Shown here: piece by piece, positions 7,802 through 16,767 of the stretch
How the letters are laid out: each line of letters starts with the position of its first letter
Position numbering within the stretch: position 1 is the stretch's first letter
DNA from: Leucobacter tardus
GTDB lineage: Bacteria; Actinomycetota; Actinomycetes; Actinomycetales; Microbacteriaceae
Length of the DNA stretch: 64,000 nucleotides
Assembly (NCBI RefSeq): GCF_017583045.1
Contig: NZ_JAGFBF010000005.1
Coordinates: 372,001 to 436,000 of the forward strand
Direction: 5' to 3'
Translations under genes and position numbers: made by a program
Notes under the pieces: model-generated
What the model saw: the letters and a program-made list of their open reading frames with translations, nothing else
Databases searched by the model: none
Told to the model about the DNA's origin: nothing

Positions 7802-10800
7802 GTGGCACGTACGCCCGACCGTCCCACCCGTCCGGCCACCGACGGCGCGCTCGCCGACTCGCTGCTCACCATGGGGCGCTTCGTGCGTCGAGGGGAGGCT
7901 TCGCCCGATCTCCGAGCTCTGTTCCTGGAGGGCGGTCGCCAGGGCGACGCCTTCTACCGCGACCGATGGTCCCACGACAAGGTCGTCCGTTCGACGCACG
8001 GTGTGAACTGCACCGGATCCTGCTCATGGAAGGTGTATGTCAAGGACGGCATCATCACCTGGGAGACGCAACAGACGGACTATCCGTCGGTCGGGCCGGA
8101 TTCTCCCGAGTACGAACCCCGCGGATGTCCGCGCGGTGCCGCGTTCAGCTGGTACACGTACTCGCCCACCCGCGTGCGCTACCCCTACATTCGCGGTGTC
8201 CTGGCGAAGCTGTATCGAGAGGCGAAGCAGAAGCACCACGATCCGGTGGACGCCTGGGCATCGATCGTCGAAGATCCCGAGTTGGCGAAAGAGTATCGTC
8301 GGGCGCGCGGCAAAGGCGGTCTGATCCGGGCAACGTGGGACGAAGCGATGGAGATCGCCGCGGCCGCACAGGTCTATTCGGTGAAGCGGTACGGCCCCGA
8401 CCGCATCGCTGGGTTCTCACCGATTCCAGCGATGTCGATGGTCTCGCACGGTGCGGGCGCTCGCTACCTGAACCTCGTCGGCGGGACCATGCTCTCGTTC
8501 TACGACTGGTACGCCGACCTCCCCGTCGCCAGTCCGCAGGTGTTCGGTGATCAGACCGACGTGCCCGAATCCGCTGACTGGTGGAACTCGGGGTACCTCA
8601 TCATGTGGGGCTCGAACGTTCCGGTCACGCGCACCCCCGATGCCCACTTCATGACCGAAGCCCGGTACCGCGGGCAGAAGGTCGTCACCGTCTCTCCCGA
8701 CTACACCGACAACACCAAGTTCGCCGATGAGTGGGTGGCACCGCACCCCGGAACCGACGCGGCACTCGGCCTTGCGATGGGGCACGTCATTCTGCGCGAG
8801 CACTACGTGGAGCGTCGGACGGCGCGCTTCGAAGATTACATGCGTCGGTACACCGATGCCCCCTATCTGGTCGCTCTCGCCGAGCACCCGGATGGGGGTC
8901 TCGTTCCCGGAAAGTTCCTCACCGCCGCCGACCTCGCAGACGATCGCAACGCGGTGCCTAAGGCCGACTTCAAGCCGCTGCTTCTCGACCAAGAGGGTGA
9001 GGCGGTCGTACCGAACGGGTCGCTCGGGCACCGCTTCGCGCCGGAAGATCGAGGATCGTGGAATCTCGACCTGAAAGACGTCGTCCCGCCGCTGTCGATC
9101 GCCGACCTCGAGTCCTGGGATGGCGCGAGCGCCGAGATCCTGCTCCCGCGATTCGATCTCGCCCCGGCCGAGGGCGCCCATGGACAGGCGCACGCCGGCG
9201 GCTCGGGCACGATGCGCCGCGGCGTGCCGGTGCGCACGGTCGCTGGCCAGCAGGTGACCACAGTTTTCGACCTCATGCTCGCGCAGTACGGCGTCGGTCG
9301 TGACAGCCTCGCAGGCGAGTGGGCTACCGGATACGACGACCCCACCGTGGTCGGCACCCCCGCGTGGCAGCAGGAGCACACCTCGGTACCGGCGGAACAG
9401 GTGATTCGCATCGCTCGGGAATTCGCGGACAACGCGGATCGTTCGGGGGGCAGATCGATGATCCTCATGGGCGCCGGCACGAACCACTGGTTCCACTCCG
9501 ACACGATCTACCGCACGTTCCTCGCCTTGACCACGATGACCGGCTGCCAGGGGGTGAACGGCGGGGGTTGGGCGCACTATGTGGGTCAGGAGAAGGTGCG
9601 GCCCATCACCGGTTACCAGCAGTACGCGGCAGCAGCGGATTGGAATCGCCCCCCGCGACACATGATCGGCACCGCGTACTGGTACCTCGCGACCGACCAG
9701 TGGCGATACGACGGACTGCCTGCCGACCAGCTCGCGTCTCCGCTCGCCAGGGGGGTCTTCACCGAGAAGACGACCGCCGATTGCCTCGTGGAGTCTGCGC
9801 GGCGGGGATGGATGCCGAGTTACCCGACCTTCAACCGCAATCCGCTGGATCTCTGCGAGGAGGCTGATGCGGTCGGCAAGGAGCCGCAGCAGTACGTCGT
9901 GGACTCACTGGTCGAAGGGTCGCTCTCGTACGCCTGCGAGGACCCTGACTCACCCGAGAACTTTCCGCGTGTGGTGCTCGTGTGGCGCGCCAACATCCTC
10001 GGTTCATCGGGCAAAGGCAATGAGTATTTCTTGAAGCATCTGCTCGGCACCGATGCCGCAGTGCGGGCACCGGAGGCAGAGCCCGACTCGAGGCCGCGCG
10101 ACATGCGCTGGCACGAGGATGCTCCCGAAGGCAAACTCGATCTGCTGGTGACCGCTGACTTCCGCATGACGAGCACCACGCTCTTCTCGGACATCGTGCT
10201 TCCGGCCGCGACCTGGTACGAGAAGCACGACCTCTCGTCGACCGATATGCATCCGTTCGTACACTCGTTCAACCCCGCGATCGCCCCGCCATGGCAGACG
10301 AAGACCGACTTCGAGCTGTTCGGTCTCATGGCTCAGCGATTCGCCGAGTTCTCGACCGATCACCTCGGTGTGCGGCGCGACCTGGTCGCGACGCCCCTGC
10401 AGCACGACACCCCAGATGTGATGAGCACGCCCAAAGGTCGCGTCGCGCCGTACGATCCCGCAGGTGACCTGCCGCTCGTACCGGGAGTAACGATGCCGAA
10501 GCTCACTGTAGTCGAGCGGAACTACCCCGAGCTCTTCGACCGCTGGCGTTCACTCGGCCCGCTGACGGAGAAGCTCGGGCTGACGACCAAGGGAGTCACC
10601 TTCCGTGCGGAGCCCGAAATCGAGCAGCTGCGCCGGGTGAATGGCGCTGTGCCGAGCGGACCCTTCGCCGGAGCGGTGCGCCTCGACACGGATCAGCGGG
10701 TCTGCGAACTGATCCTCGCGCTCTCGGGTACCACCAACGGCCGTCTCGCCACGCAGGGATTCACGTCGCTCGAGGAACACACCGGACAACGCCTCGCCTT

Positions 10801-11572
10801 TCTCGCCTCGGAGCACGAGGGCAAGCAGATCACCTTCAGCGACGTGCAGGTGCAGCCGCGCAGCGTCATCACCTCGCCCGAATGGTCCGGCTCCGAACAC
10901 GGCGGCCGCCGGTACACCGCCTTCGCGATCAACGTCGAGCACCTGAAGCCCTGGCACACGCTGACGGGCCGGCAGCACTTCTACCTCGACCACGACTGGA
11001 TGGAAGATCTGGGTGAATCGCTGCCGACATACCGGCCCCCGCTTGACATGCACCGTTTGTTCGGCGATGCGCGGCTGGGTGCGCACGGCGTCGACGCTTT
11101 CTCCGGCGGTGCCGAGGTGGTCGTGCGCTACCTCACCCCGCATTCGAAGTGGTCGATCCACTCGGAGTACCAGGACAACCTCTTCATGCTCTCGCTCTCA
11201 CGAGGCGGCCCGACTATCTGGATGAGCGTCGAAGACGCCGCCAAGATCGGGGTGCGCGACAACGAGTGGATCGAATCGTACAACCGCAACGGTGTCGTCG
11301 TCGCGCGAGCCATCGTGTCGCACCGCATGCCGGAGGGAACCGTGTACATGTATCACGCCAAGGACCGCACCGTCGATGTGCCCCTCAGTGAGACGAGCGG
11401 GCTGCGAGGGGGCATCCACAATTCGCTCACGCGCATCCTCATGAAGCCGAGCCACCTCATCGGCGGCTACGCGCAGCTCGCCTGGGCATTCAACTATCTC
11501 GGACCGACCGGCAACCAGCGCGATGAGGTCACCACGATCCGTCGCCGCAACCAGGAGGTGCAGTACTCATGA
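7802..11572 (+). CDS. narG: respiratory nitrate reductase alpha subunit NarG
   Basis: Catalytic molybdenum subunit of membrane-bound nitrate reductase; it reduces nitrate to nitrite on the cytoplasmic side using quinol electrons relayed by NarI and NarH. The protein is 1256 aa, normal for NarG. The FS0 cluster motif is H66-x3-C70-x3-C74-x34-C109, exactly the NarG spacing with its unusual His ligand. The Mo-Asp segment SFYDWYADLP is followed by VFGDQTDVPESADWW, and SPDYTDNTKFADEW is also present. Start: GTG at 7802 behind GAGGAG; an ATG at 7586 in frame would add 72 unrelated residues and run into the control region. The stop overlaps the narH start (ATGA), so the two are translationally coupled. 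Confidence 0.97.
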   Translation: MARTPDRPTRPATDGALADSLLTMGRFVRRGEASPDLRALFLEGGRQGDAFYRDRWSHDKVVRSTHGVNCTGSCSWKVYVKDGIITWETQQTDYPSVGPDSPEYEPRGCPRGAAFSWYTYSPTRVRYPYIRGVLAKLYREAKQKHHDPVDAWASIVEDPELAKEYRRARGKGGLIRATWDEAMEIAAAAQVYSVKRYGPDRIAGFSPIPAMSMVSHGAGARYLNLVGGTMLSFYDWYADLPVASPQVFGDQTDVPESADWWNSGYLIMWGSNVPVTRTPDAHFMTEARYRGQKVVTVSPDYTDNTKFADEWVAPHPGTDAALGLAMGHVILREHYVERRTARFEDYMRRYTDAPYLVALAEHPDGGLVPGKFLTAADLADDRNAVPKADFKPLLLDQEGEAVVPNGSLGHRFAPEDRGSWNLDLKDVVPPLSIADLESWDGASAEILLPRFDLAPAEGAHGQAHAGGSGTMRRGVPVRTVAGQQVTTVFDLMLAQYGVGRDSLAGEWATGYDDPTVVGTPAWQQEHTSVPAEQVIRIAREFADNADRSGGRSMILMGAGTNHWFHSDTIYRTFLALTTMTGCQGVNGGGWAHYVGQEKVRPITGYQQYAAAADWNRPPRHMIGTAYWYLATDQWRYDGLPADQLASPLARGVFTEKTTADCLVESARRGWMPSYPTFNRNPLDLCEEADAVGKEPQQYVVDSLVEGSLSYACEDPDSPENFPRVVLVWRANILGSSGKGNEYFLKHLLGTDAAVRAPEAEPDSRPRDMRWHEDAPEGKLDLLVTADFRMTSTTLFSDIVLPAATWYEKHDLSSTDMHPFVHSFNPAIAPPWQTKTDFELFGLMAQRFAEFSTDHLGVRRDLVATPLQHDTPDVMSTPKGRVAPYDPAGDLPLVPGVTMPKLTVVERNYPELFDRWRSLGPLTEKLGLTTKGVTFRAEPEIEQLRRVNGAVPSGPFAGAVRLDTDQRVCELILALSGTTNGRLATQGFTSLEEHTGQRLAFLASEHEGKQITFSDVQVQPRSVITSPEWSGSEHGGRRYTAFAINVEHLKPWHTLTGRQHFYLDHDWMEDLGESLPTYRPPLDMHRLFGDARLGAHGVDAFSGGAEVVVRYLTPHSKWSIHSEYQDNLFMLSLSRGGPTIWMSVEDAAKIGVRDNEWIESYNRNGVVVARAIVSHRMPEGTVYMYHAKDRTVDVPLSETSGLRGGIHNSLTRILMKPSHLIGGYAQLAWAFNYLGPTGNQRDEVTTIRRRNQEVQYS

Positions 11573-13242
11573 AAGTGATGGCCCAGATGTCGATGGTCAT
11601 GAACCTCGACAAGTGCATCGGGTGCCACACCTGCTCGGTCACGTGCAAGCAGACCTGGACGAACCGAACCGGCGTCGAGTACGTCTGGTTCAACAATGTT
11701 GAGACCCGTCCCGGCGTCGGGTATCCACGCGGCTACGAAGATCAGGACGCGTGGCGCGGCGGGTGGATTCGCGATAAGCGCGGTCGACTTCGGCTGAACG
11801 ACGGTGGGCGCTTGCGCAAACTCTCGCGAATCTTCTCGAACCCGAAGCTGCCCGAGATCGAGGACTACTACGAACCGTGGACCTACGACTACGACATGCT
11901 CTTGAACTCGCCGCAGGGTGAGCACACTCCGGTCGCGAGGCCGAAGAGCTTGCTCACTGGTAAAGACATGAAGATCGGTTGGTCGGCGAACTGGGATGAT
12001 AATCTCGGCGGTTCGCTGGAGACCATGCACGAGGATCCGATCCTGCAGAAGATGAGCGAGCAGGTCAGTGCCGAGTACGAGCGCGCGTTCATGTTCTATC
12101 TGCCGCGCATCTGCGAGCACTGTCTCAACCCCTCCTGCGTCGCCTCGTGCCCCTCGGGTGCGATGTACAAACGTCAAGAAGACGGGATCGTGCTCGTCGA
12201 CCAGGACGCGTGCCGCGGCTGGCGCATGTGTGTGTCCGGTTGCCCCTACAAGAAGGTCTACTTCAACCACCGCACGGGCAAAGCCGAGAAGTGCACTTTC
12301 TGCTACCCCCGCATCGAGGTGGGTATGCCCACCGTCTGCGCCGAGACCTGCGTCGGACGACTCCGGTACCTCGGCCTGGTGCTCTACGACGCGGACCGGG
12401 TCGCGGAGGCGGCGAGTGTTGAAGACCCTCATGAACTGCTCGCGGCGCAGCGATCCGTGCTGCTCGACCCGTTCGATCCTGGGGTCGTCGACGCGGCACG
12501 CGCCGAGGGGATTCCCGAAGACTGGATCACGGCGGCTCAGGCAAGTCCGATCTGGAAACTGATCCAACAGTACGAGATCGCGCTGCCCCTGCACCCCGAA
12601 TACCGCACGATGCCGATGGTCTGGTACATCCCCCCGCTCTCACCCATCGTCGATGTCGTCACCGGTTCGGGCAACGACGGAGAGGACGCGCGAACACTCT
12701 TCGCGGCGATCGACAAGCTGCGGATTCCCATCGGCTATCTCGCGGAGCTCTTCACCGCGGGCGATCCCGCCCCGGTCGACCGGTCACTGCGAAAGCTCGC
12801 CGCGATGCGCTCGTACATGCGTGGGGTGAGTATCGACGACGAGCGCGACGAGCGTATAGCGAACGCCGTCGGCATGACCGGATCGCAGATCGAAGAGATG
12901 TACCGTCTGCTCGCGATCGCAAAATACGAGGAACGCTATGTCATCCCGTCGGCGCACGCCGAACAGGCCCACGACCTCGAAGAGATGGGTTGCTCGCTCG
13001 AATTCGACGGCGGGCCGGGTATGGGCGGCGTCGGTCCATTCGGATCTTCGAGCGGCACACCGGCACCGGTCGCGGTGGAGAACGTCACCGCGCTGCAGGA
13101 TCGGCAGACCGCCGACCGTCCGTCGACCCCCGGCAGAGTCAACCTGCTGAACTGGGACGGCAACGGCTCCCCCGACGGCCTGTTCCCTCCGCAGGGCGAC
13201 CTCGGTCCGCTGCGCAAGACCGGAAAGCAGGGGAAGGACTGA
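11569..13242 (+). CDS. narH: nitrate reductase beta subunit NarH
   Basis: Iron-sulfur electron-transfer subunit (557 aa) that links haem b in NarI to NarG. The first cluster motif is C16-IG-C19-HT-C22-SVT-C26. The second and third blocks contain CEHCLNPSCVASCP and CRGWRMCVSGCP. In the latter a Trp stands at a cluster position, as in NarH proteins with a [3Fe-4S] centre. The fourth block is CTFCYPRIEVGMPTVC. The C-terminal tail is longer than the core and Gly/Pro rich. The gene starts within the narG stop and ends in a TGATG overlap with narJ, so it is a tight operon member. Confidence 0.97.
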   Translation: MKVMAQMSMVMNLDKCIGCHTCSVTCKQTWTNRTGVEYVWFNNVETRPGVGYPRGYEDQDAWRGGWIRDKRGRLRLNDGGRLRKLSRIFSNPKLPEIEDYYEPWTYDYDMLLNSPQGEHTPVARPKSLLTGKDMKIGWSANWDDNLGGSLETMHEDPILQKMSEQVSAEYERAFMFYLPRICEHCLNPSCVASCPSGAMYKRQEDGIVLVDQDACRGWRMCVSGCPYKKVYFNHRTGKAEKCTFCYPRIEVGMPTVCAETCVGRLRYLGLVLYDADRVAEAASVEDPHELLAAQRSVLLDPFDPGVVDAARAEGIPEDWITAAQASPIWKLIQQYEIALPLHPEYRTMPMVWYIPPLSPIVDVVTGSGNDGEDARTLFAAIDKLRIPIGYLAELFTAGDPAPVDRSLRKLAAMRSYMRGVSIDDERDERIANAVGMTGSQIEEMYRLLAIAKYEERYVIPSAHAEQAHDLEEMGCSLEFDGGPGMGGVGPFGSSSGTPAPVAVENVTALQDRQTADRPSTPGRVNLLNWDGNGSPDGLFPPQGDLGPLRKTGKQGKD

Positions 13243-13943
13243 TGGCGGTCACCACGTTGCGCAATCGTGTGACACGGCAACGATCGCTGCCAGCGGCGTT
13301 GGAACCGCTTGAGCTCACGGACGGGCAGCGCACGCGCACGCACATGATCGCTTCGCTGCTGCTCGACTACCCGGATGAGCTCTGGTTCACGAGGATCGAC
13401 ACTCTTGAGCACGCCTCCGATTCCCTGCCCGATCCGATCGGCACGGCCTTCGTCGGCTTCATCGACCGCGCTCGCTCTGCCGGCCCTCTGGCGTGGCAGC
13501 GGGAGTACGTGACGACGTTCGACCTCAAGCGCAAGTGCAGCCTGTACCTCAGCTACTTCGCCACGGGCGACACGCGGAAGCGCGGTTCGGCGCTGGTCAC
13601 CTTCATCGAGGCATACCGGGCCGCCGGATGGGCGCCGACCGAAGACGAGCTGCCCGACTACCTGCCGATGCTGCTCGAGTTCTCGGCAAAATCGGGCGAC
13701 GACGTCTCCGCGGCAATGCTCACCGCCCACCTCGAGGGCATCGAGGTGCTCCGCGCAGCGCTCGAGGACATGGGGAGCCCGTGGGCCAGCATCGTGCGCG
13801 CCGTCGTGCGCTCACTGCCCGTTGTCGACCGCGCCACGCGCGAGCGGGTACTCGACCTGGTCACCGAGGGCCCGCCGACCGAGACGGTCGGACTGAGTTT
13901 CCTCGGAAATCTCCCGCCATTCAGTCCGAAGGGGACCGCATGA
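13242..13943 (+). CDS. narJ: nitrate reductase maturation chaperone NarJ
   Basis: NarJ is the dedicated cytoplasmic chaperone that inserts the molybdenum cofactor into NarG and holds back the apoenzyme until assembly. The protein is 233 aa and largely helical. It carries the family segments ASLLLDYPDELW near residue 40, WQREYVTTFDLKRKCSLYLSYF and LPDYLPMLLEF. The ATG at 13242 shares its A with the narH TGA, and the narJ stop overlaps the narI start. An earlier ATG in frame at 12990 lies inside narH and is not credible. Confidence 0.95.
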   Translation: MAVTTLRNRVTRQRSLPAALEPLELTDGQRTRTHMIASLLLDYPDELWFTRIDTLEHASDSLPDPIGTAFVGFIDRARSAGPLAWQREYVTTFDLKRKCSLYLSYFATGDTRKRGSALVTFIEAYRAAGWAPTEDELPDYLPMLLEFSAKSGDDVSAAMLTAHLEGIEVLRAALEDMGSPWASIVRAVVRSLPVVDRATRERVLDLVTEGPPTETVGLSFLGNLPPFSPKGTA

Positions 13944-14701
13944 ATCCGCTCAACATCGTGCTCTGGGTCGCACTGCCATACGTCTGCGGAGCGATCTTCG
14001 TCATCGGTCATGTGTGGCGGTATCGGTCCGATAAATTCGGGTGGACTACCCGATCGAGCCAGGTGTACGAGAGTCGGTTGCTGCGCTGGGGATCCCCCAT
14101 GTTCCACCTCGGGATCCTCATGGTCATCGCAGGGCACGTGGTGGGCCTGCTCATTCCACGTGAATGGCTCTACGCGATCGGCATCGATGAGCACCTGTAC
14201 CACATCGGTGCGACGGTGCTCGGCACGGCCGCAGCAGTCCTCACGCTCGCCGGGTTGGCGATCCTGATCTATCGGCGCCTCACCGTCGGTCCCGTGTTGC
14301 TCGCGACGTCCGTCATGGACAAGGTGATGTACCTCTTCCTGGGAGCCACCCTGCTGTTCGGTACGCTCGCGACCGTCGTGCATCAGGTGTTCGGCGGAGG
14401 ATTCAGTTACCGCGAGACCGTCTCTCCGTGGTTTCGACACTTGCTGACCTTCTCCCCGGATCCCACGCTGATGCTCGAGGTCCCGCTGCTCTTCCAGCTG
14501 CACGTCGTCACCGCGCTGCTCCTCTTCGCCCTGTGGCCGTTCACCCGGCTGGTGCACGTCTTCTCGGCACCGTTGGGGTACCTGGTGCGCCCGTACATCG
14601 TGTACCGCTCGCGCGATGCGATGCAGGAGAGATCTCGGCCGGCGCGGCGAGGCTGGGACCCGGTCACGCCACCCGATGCTGGCCGCCTCCGCCAGCGATG
14701 A
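13940..14701 (+). CDS. narI: nitrate reductase gamma subunit NarI (cytochrome b)
   Basis: Membrane anchor and quinol oxidase subunit; it carries two haem b groups and passes electrons to NarH. The protein is 253 aa with five hydrophobic helices. Haem ligand histidines are visible in FHLGILMVIAGHVVG (first pair) and in LLFQLHVVTALLLFALWPFTRLVHVF (second pair). The start overlaps the narJ stop (ATGA). It ends the narGHJI operon. Only 21 bp separate it from the convergent kdgD and no good terminator is seen there. Confidence 0.97.
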   Translation: MNPLNIVLWVALPYVCGAIFVIGHVWRYRSDKFGWTTRSSQVYESRLLRWGSPMFHLGILMVIAGHVVGLLIPREWLYAIGIDEHLYHIGATVLGTAAAVLTLAGLAILIYRRLTVGPVLLATSVMDKVMYLFLGATLLFGTLATVVHQVFGGGFSYRETVSPWFRHLLTFSPDPTLMLEVPLLFQLHVVTALLLFALWPFTRLVHVFSAPLGYLVRPYIVYRSRDAMQERSRPARRGWDPVTPPDAGRLRQR

Positions 14702-14722
14702 CTGCGCGCCGGGCGCACCCCG

Positions 14723-15652
14723 CTACACGAGTGCTGGCACGACCGCTCGCTCGACGATGCGCTCGAGATCGGCGTGATCCTCGGGCGACAAGTTCTGGAG
14801 CGGCGGTCGTACCGGACCACCCTGTCGTCCCACGGCGTCGAGGCCGGCCTTCACGATGGACACCGCATACCCGGGGACGCGATTGCGCACCTCAAGGTAC
14901 GGCTGCACAAAGTCACGCAACGCCGCGAACACCGTTGCATGGTCGCGCTGGCGGACCGTGCCGTAGAAATCGATGGCGAACTGGGGCACGAAGTTGAACA
15001 TCGCCGACGAGTAGGTCGTCACACCGAGCTCGAGGTAGGGCAGCGCGAAGGTCTCGGCCGTGGGCAGACCTCCGATGTAGGTGAGCCGGTCCCCGAGCGT
15101 CGTCGCGATCTGCGTCATCTGCTCGATCGAGCCCACCCCGTCCTTGAAACCGATGAAGTTCGGGCACCGCTCGGCGAGGCGCACCAGCGTGTCCGCAGAG
15201 TACTGCGCATTCGCACGGTGATAGACGATGACGCCGAGCGAGGTTGCGGAGCACACAGCCTCGACATACGCGCCGAGGCCCGCCTGGCCGGCTTCCGTCA
15301 GGTACGGCGGGAAGAGGAGGATGCCTGACCCGCCGGCCCGCTCCACCGCGCGCGCCTGCGCCACCGCGGCGGCGACAGATCCACCCGCTGGTCCGAGCAC
15401 GGACGTGCGGCCGTTCACCTGCTGCACCGCTGCCGAAACCACCCGTGAGACCTCATCAAGGGTGAGCGAGAAGTACTCGCCGGTTCCGCCAGCGGCGAAG
15501 AGACCGGCGACCGGGTAGTTGCTCAACCACTCGATGTGCTCCCGGTAGGGGTCCTCCGCGAAGGCGAGCTGATCGTCGAAGTGCGTTACCGGAAACGAGA
15601 GCAGACCCGATCCGATGCGACTCGCGAGTTCCTGGGGTTCGATAGTGGACAC
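14723..15652 (-). CDS. kdgD: 5-dehydro-4-deoxyglucarate dehydratase (KdgD)
   Basis: DHDPS-family class I aldolase fold enzyme that decarboxylates and dehydrates 5-dehydro-4-deoxy-D-glucarate to 2,5-dioxopentanoate. The protein is 309 aa. The KdgD-type N-terminus [11 protein letters not shown] is followed by [13 protein letters not shown], the catalytic Tyr144 (VIVYHR) and Schiff-base Lys170 (FIGFKDG). The C-terminal [10 protein letters not shown] and GPVRPPL are also characteristic. Start: GTG at 15652 behind CGGAGG; the frame is open upstream. The product is the substrate of the semialdehyde dehydrogenase at 22141-23697. No glucarate dehydratase is present in the window. A 4-hydroxyproline-pathway deaminase of the same fold is a less likely alternative. 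Confidence 0.88.
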   Translation of the reverse strand: MSTIEPQELASRIGSGLLSFPVTHFDDQLAFAEDPYREHIEWLSNYPVAGLFAAGGTGEYFSLTLDEVSRVVSAAVQQVNGRTSVLGPAGGSVAAAVAQARAVERAGGSGILLFPPYLTEAGQAGLGAYVEAVCSATSLGVIVYHRANAQYSADTLVRLAERCPNFIGFKDGVGSIEQMTQIATTLGDRLTYIGGLPTAETFALPYLELGVTTYSSAMFNFVPQFAIDFYGTVRQRDHATVFAALRDFVQPYLEVRNRVPGYAVSIVKAGLDAVGRQGGPVRPPLQNLSPEDHADLERIVERAVVPALV

Positions 15653-15766
15653 GTCGATCAACCTCCGTTGTTCATTGGCGACACCACCTGAGGCGGTGGA
15701 AAAACATTCCGTACCAGAGACGCTACGCCGCCCACTCATACCTGTCCAACATTCAAGTAGCATGGT

Positions 15767-15781
15767 CTGATACCGTGTCAG
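15767..15781. promoter_or_regulatory. candidate LysR operator between kdgD and lysR gene
   Basis: The sequence CTGATACCGTGTCAG is an interrupted palindrome with one mismatch and contains the LysR T-N11-A pattern (T15768, A15780). It lies 115 bp upstream of kdgD and 42 bp upstream of the regulator start, where a shared LysR activation and autorepression site would be expected. Confidence 0.45.
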
Positions 15782-15822
15782 CATCGACCGCAACGCGGTC
15801 CGCGTCAGAATGGTGGAGGGTC

Positions 15823-16716
15823 ATGTCGTACACGCTGGACCAGGTTCGCGCGCTCGTCGCGGTCGCCGAAGAGTTGCACTTCGGCCGGGCCGCGGAGCGC
15901 CTGCAGATGACCCAACCTCCGCTGAGCCGACAGATTCAGCGACTCGAAGCCGCGGTCGGAGTGCCGTTGCTCACTCGCAGCAACCGTCGCGTGGAACTCA
16001 CCGACGCGGGGCGCGCGTTCCTCGACGAGGCGCGTCGCATCATCGCGATCGCCGACGGGGCGCCGCAGATCGCCCGCACGATCGCCGCAGGGCTTTCCGG
16101 AGTAGTGCGCATCGGGTTCACCGCGTCCAGTGCTTTCACGCTGCTTGGTCCGGTGCTCGCACGCATCTCCGAGTCGCTCCCCAACGTCACGATCGAGCTG
16201 CGCGAGATGGTCACGAAGCATCAGCTTGAGGCGCTCACCCAGAACACCATCGACGTCGCGGTGGGACGCCCGCCCTTCGACCCCGCGATCTTCGCCTCGA
16301 CGCGGATCCATCGGGAACGACTGCTCGCCGCACTGCCCCTCGGGCATTTGCTCGCACGACGCACCAGCCCGATCGGGGTCGAAGATTTGGTGCACGAGGA
16401 CATCATCATGCACTCTCCTGTCGAAGCCCGATACTTCTCGGACATCGCGACGCGGATGATGCCCATCACGCGCTGGAAGCAACGGTATACCGTGAGCCAG
16501 GTGTCGACGATGGTCGCGCTCGTGGCCGCCGGATGCGGAGTCGCACTGGTCCCCGAATCGGCCGCTGCGCTCGGGGTCTCCGGCGTGACCTACGCTCCGG
16601 TCGTGACGAGCGAACCGCGGCCGATCGAGCTGCACGCCGTTTGGCGCGCGGATGACGCCCGTCCGCTCACACGACGCATCGTTCACGAGTTGCGGCGCGC
16701 GACCGAGGACTGTTGA
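15823..16716 (+). CDS. LysR-type transcriptional regulator
   Basis: This is a 297-aa LysR regulator. The N-terminal winged helix (residues about 3-60) reads LDQVRALVAVAEELHFGRAAERLQMTQPPLSRQIQRLE, and a substrate-binding domain fills residues 90-297. The ATG at 15823 follows GGAGG. It is divergent from kdgD, so it probably controls that gene in response to a sugar-acid intermediate. The effector cannot be told from sequence. It converges on the M24 peptidase gene across a strong terminator. Confidence 0.93.
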   Translation: MSYTLDQVRALVAVAEELHFGRAAERLQMTQPPLSRQIQRLEAAVGVPLLTRSNRRVELTDAGRAFLDEARRIIAIADGAPQIARTIAAGLSGVVRIGFTASSAFTLLGPVLARISESLPNVTIELREMVTKHQLEALTQNTIDVAVGRPPFDPAIFASTRIHRERLLAALPLGHLLARRTSPIGVEDLVHEDIIMHSPVEARYFSDIATRMMPITRWKQRYTVSQVSTMVALVAAGCGVALVPESAAALGVSGVTYAPVVTSEPRPIELHAVWRADDARPLTRRIVHELRRATEDC

Positions 16717-16734
16717 GCGGCTTCGGCAGACGAA

Positions 16735-16758
16735 GCCCCGGGGCCGAGGCCCCGGGGC
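16735..16758. terminator. bidirectional terminator
   Basis: Two copies of the self-complementary 10-mer GCCCCGGGGC (16735-16744 and 16749-16758) flank a CGAG loop and form a very stable hairpin. It lies between the convergent LysR and M24 peptidase genes. Confidence 0.75.
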
Positions 16759-16767
16759 GCGCGTGAG

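Noticed and set aside
14723-15652. Hydroxyproline-pathway deaminase as identity of the DHDPS-family gene
   Set aside because: The sequence around SGLLSFPVT, the Lys region and GPVRPPL matches KdgD much better.
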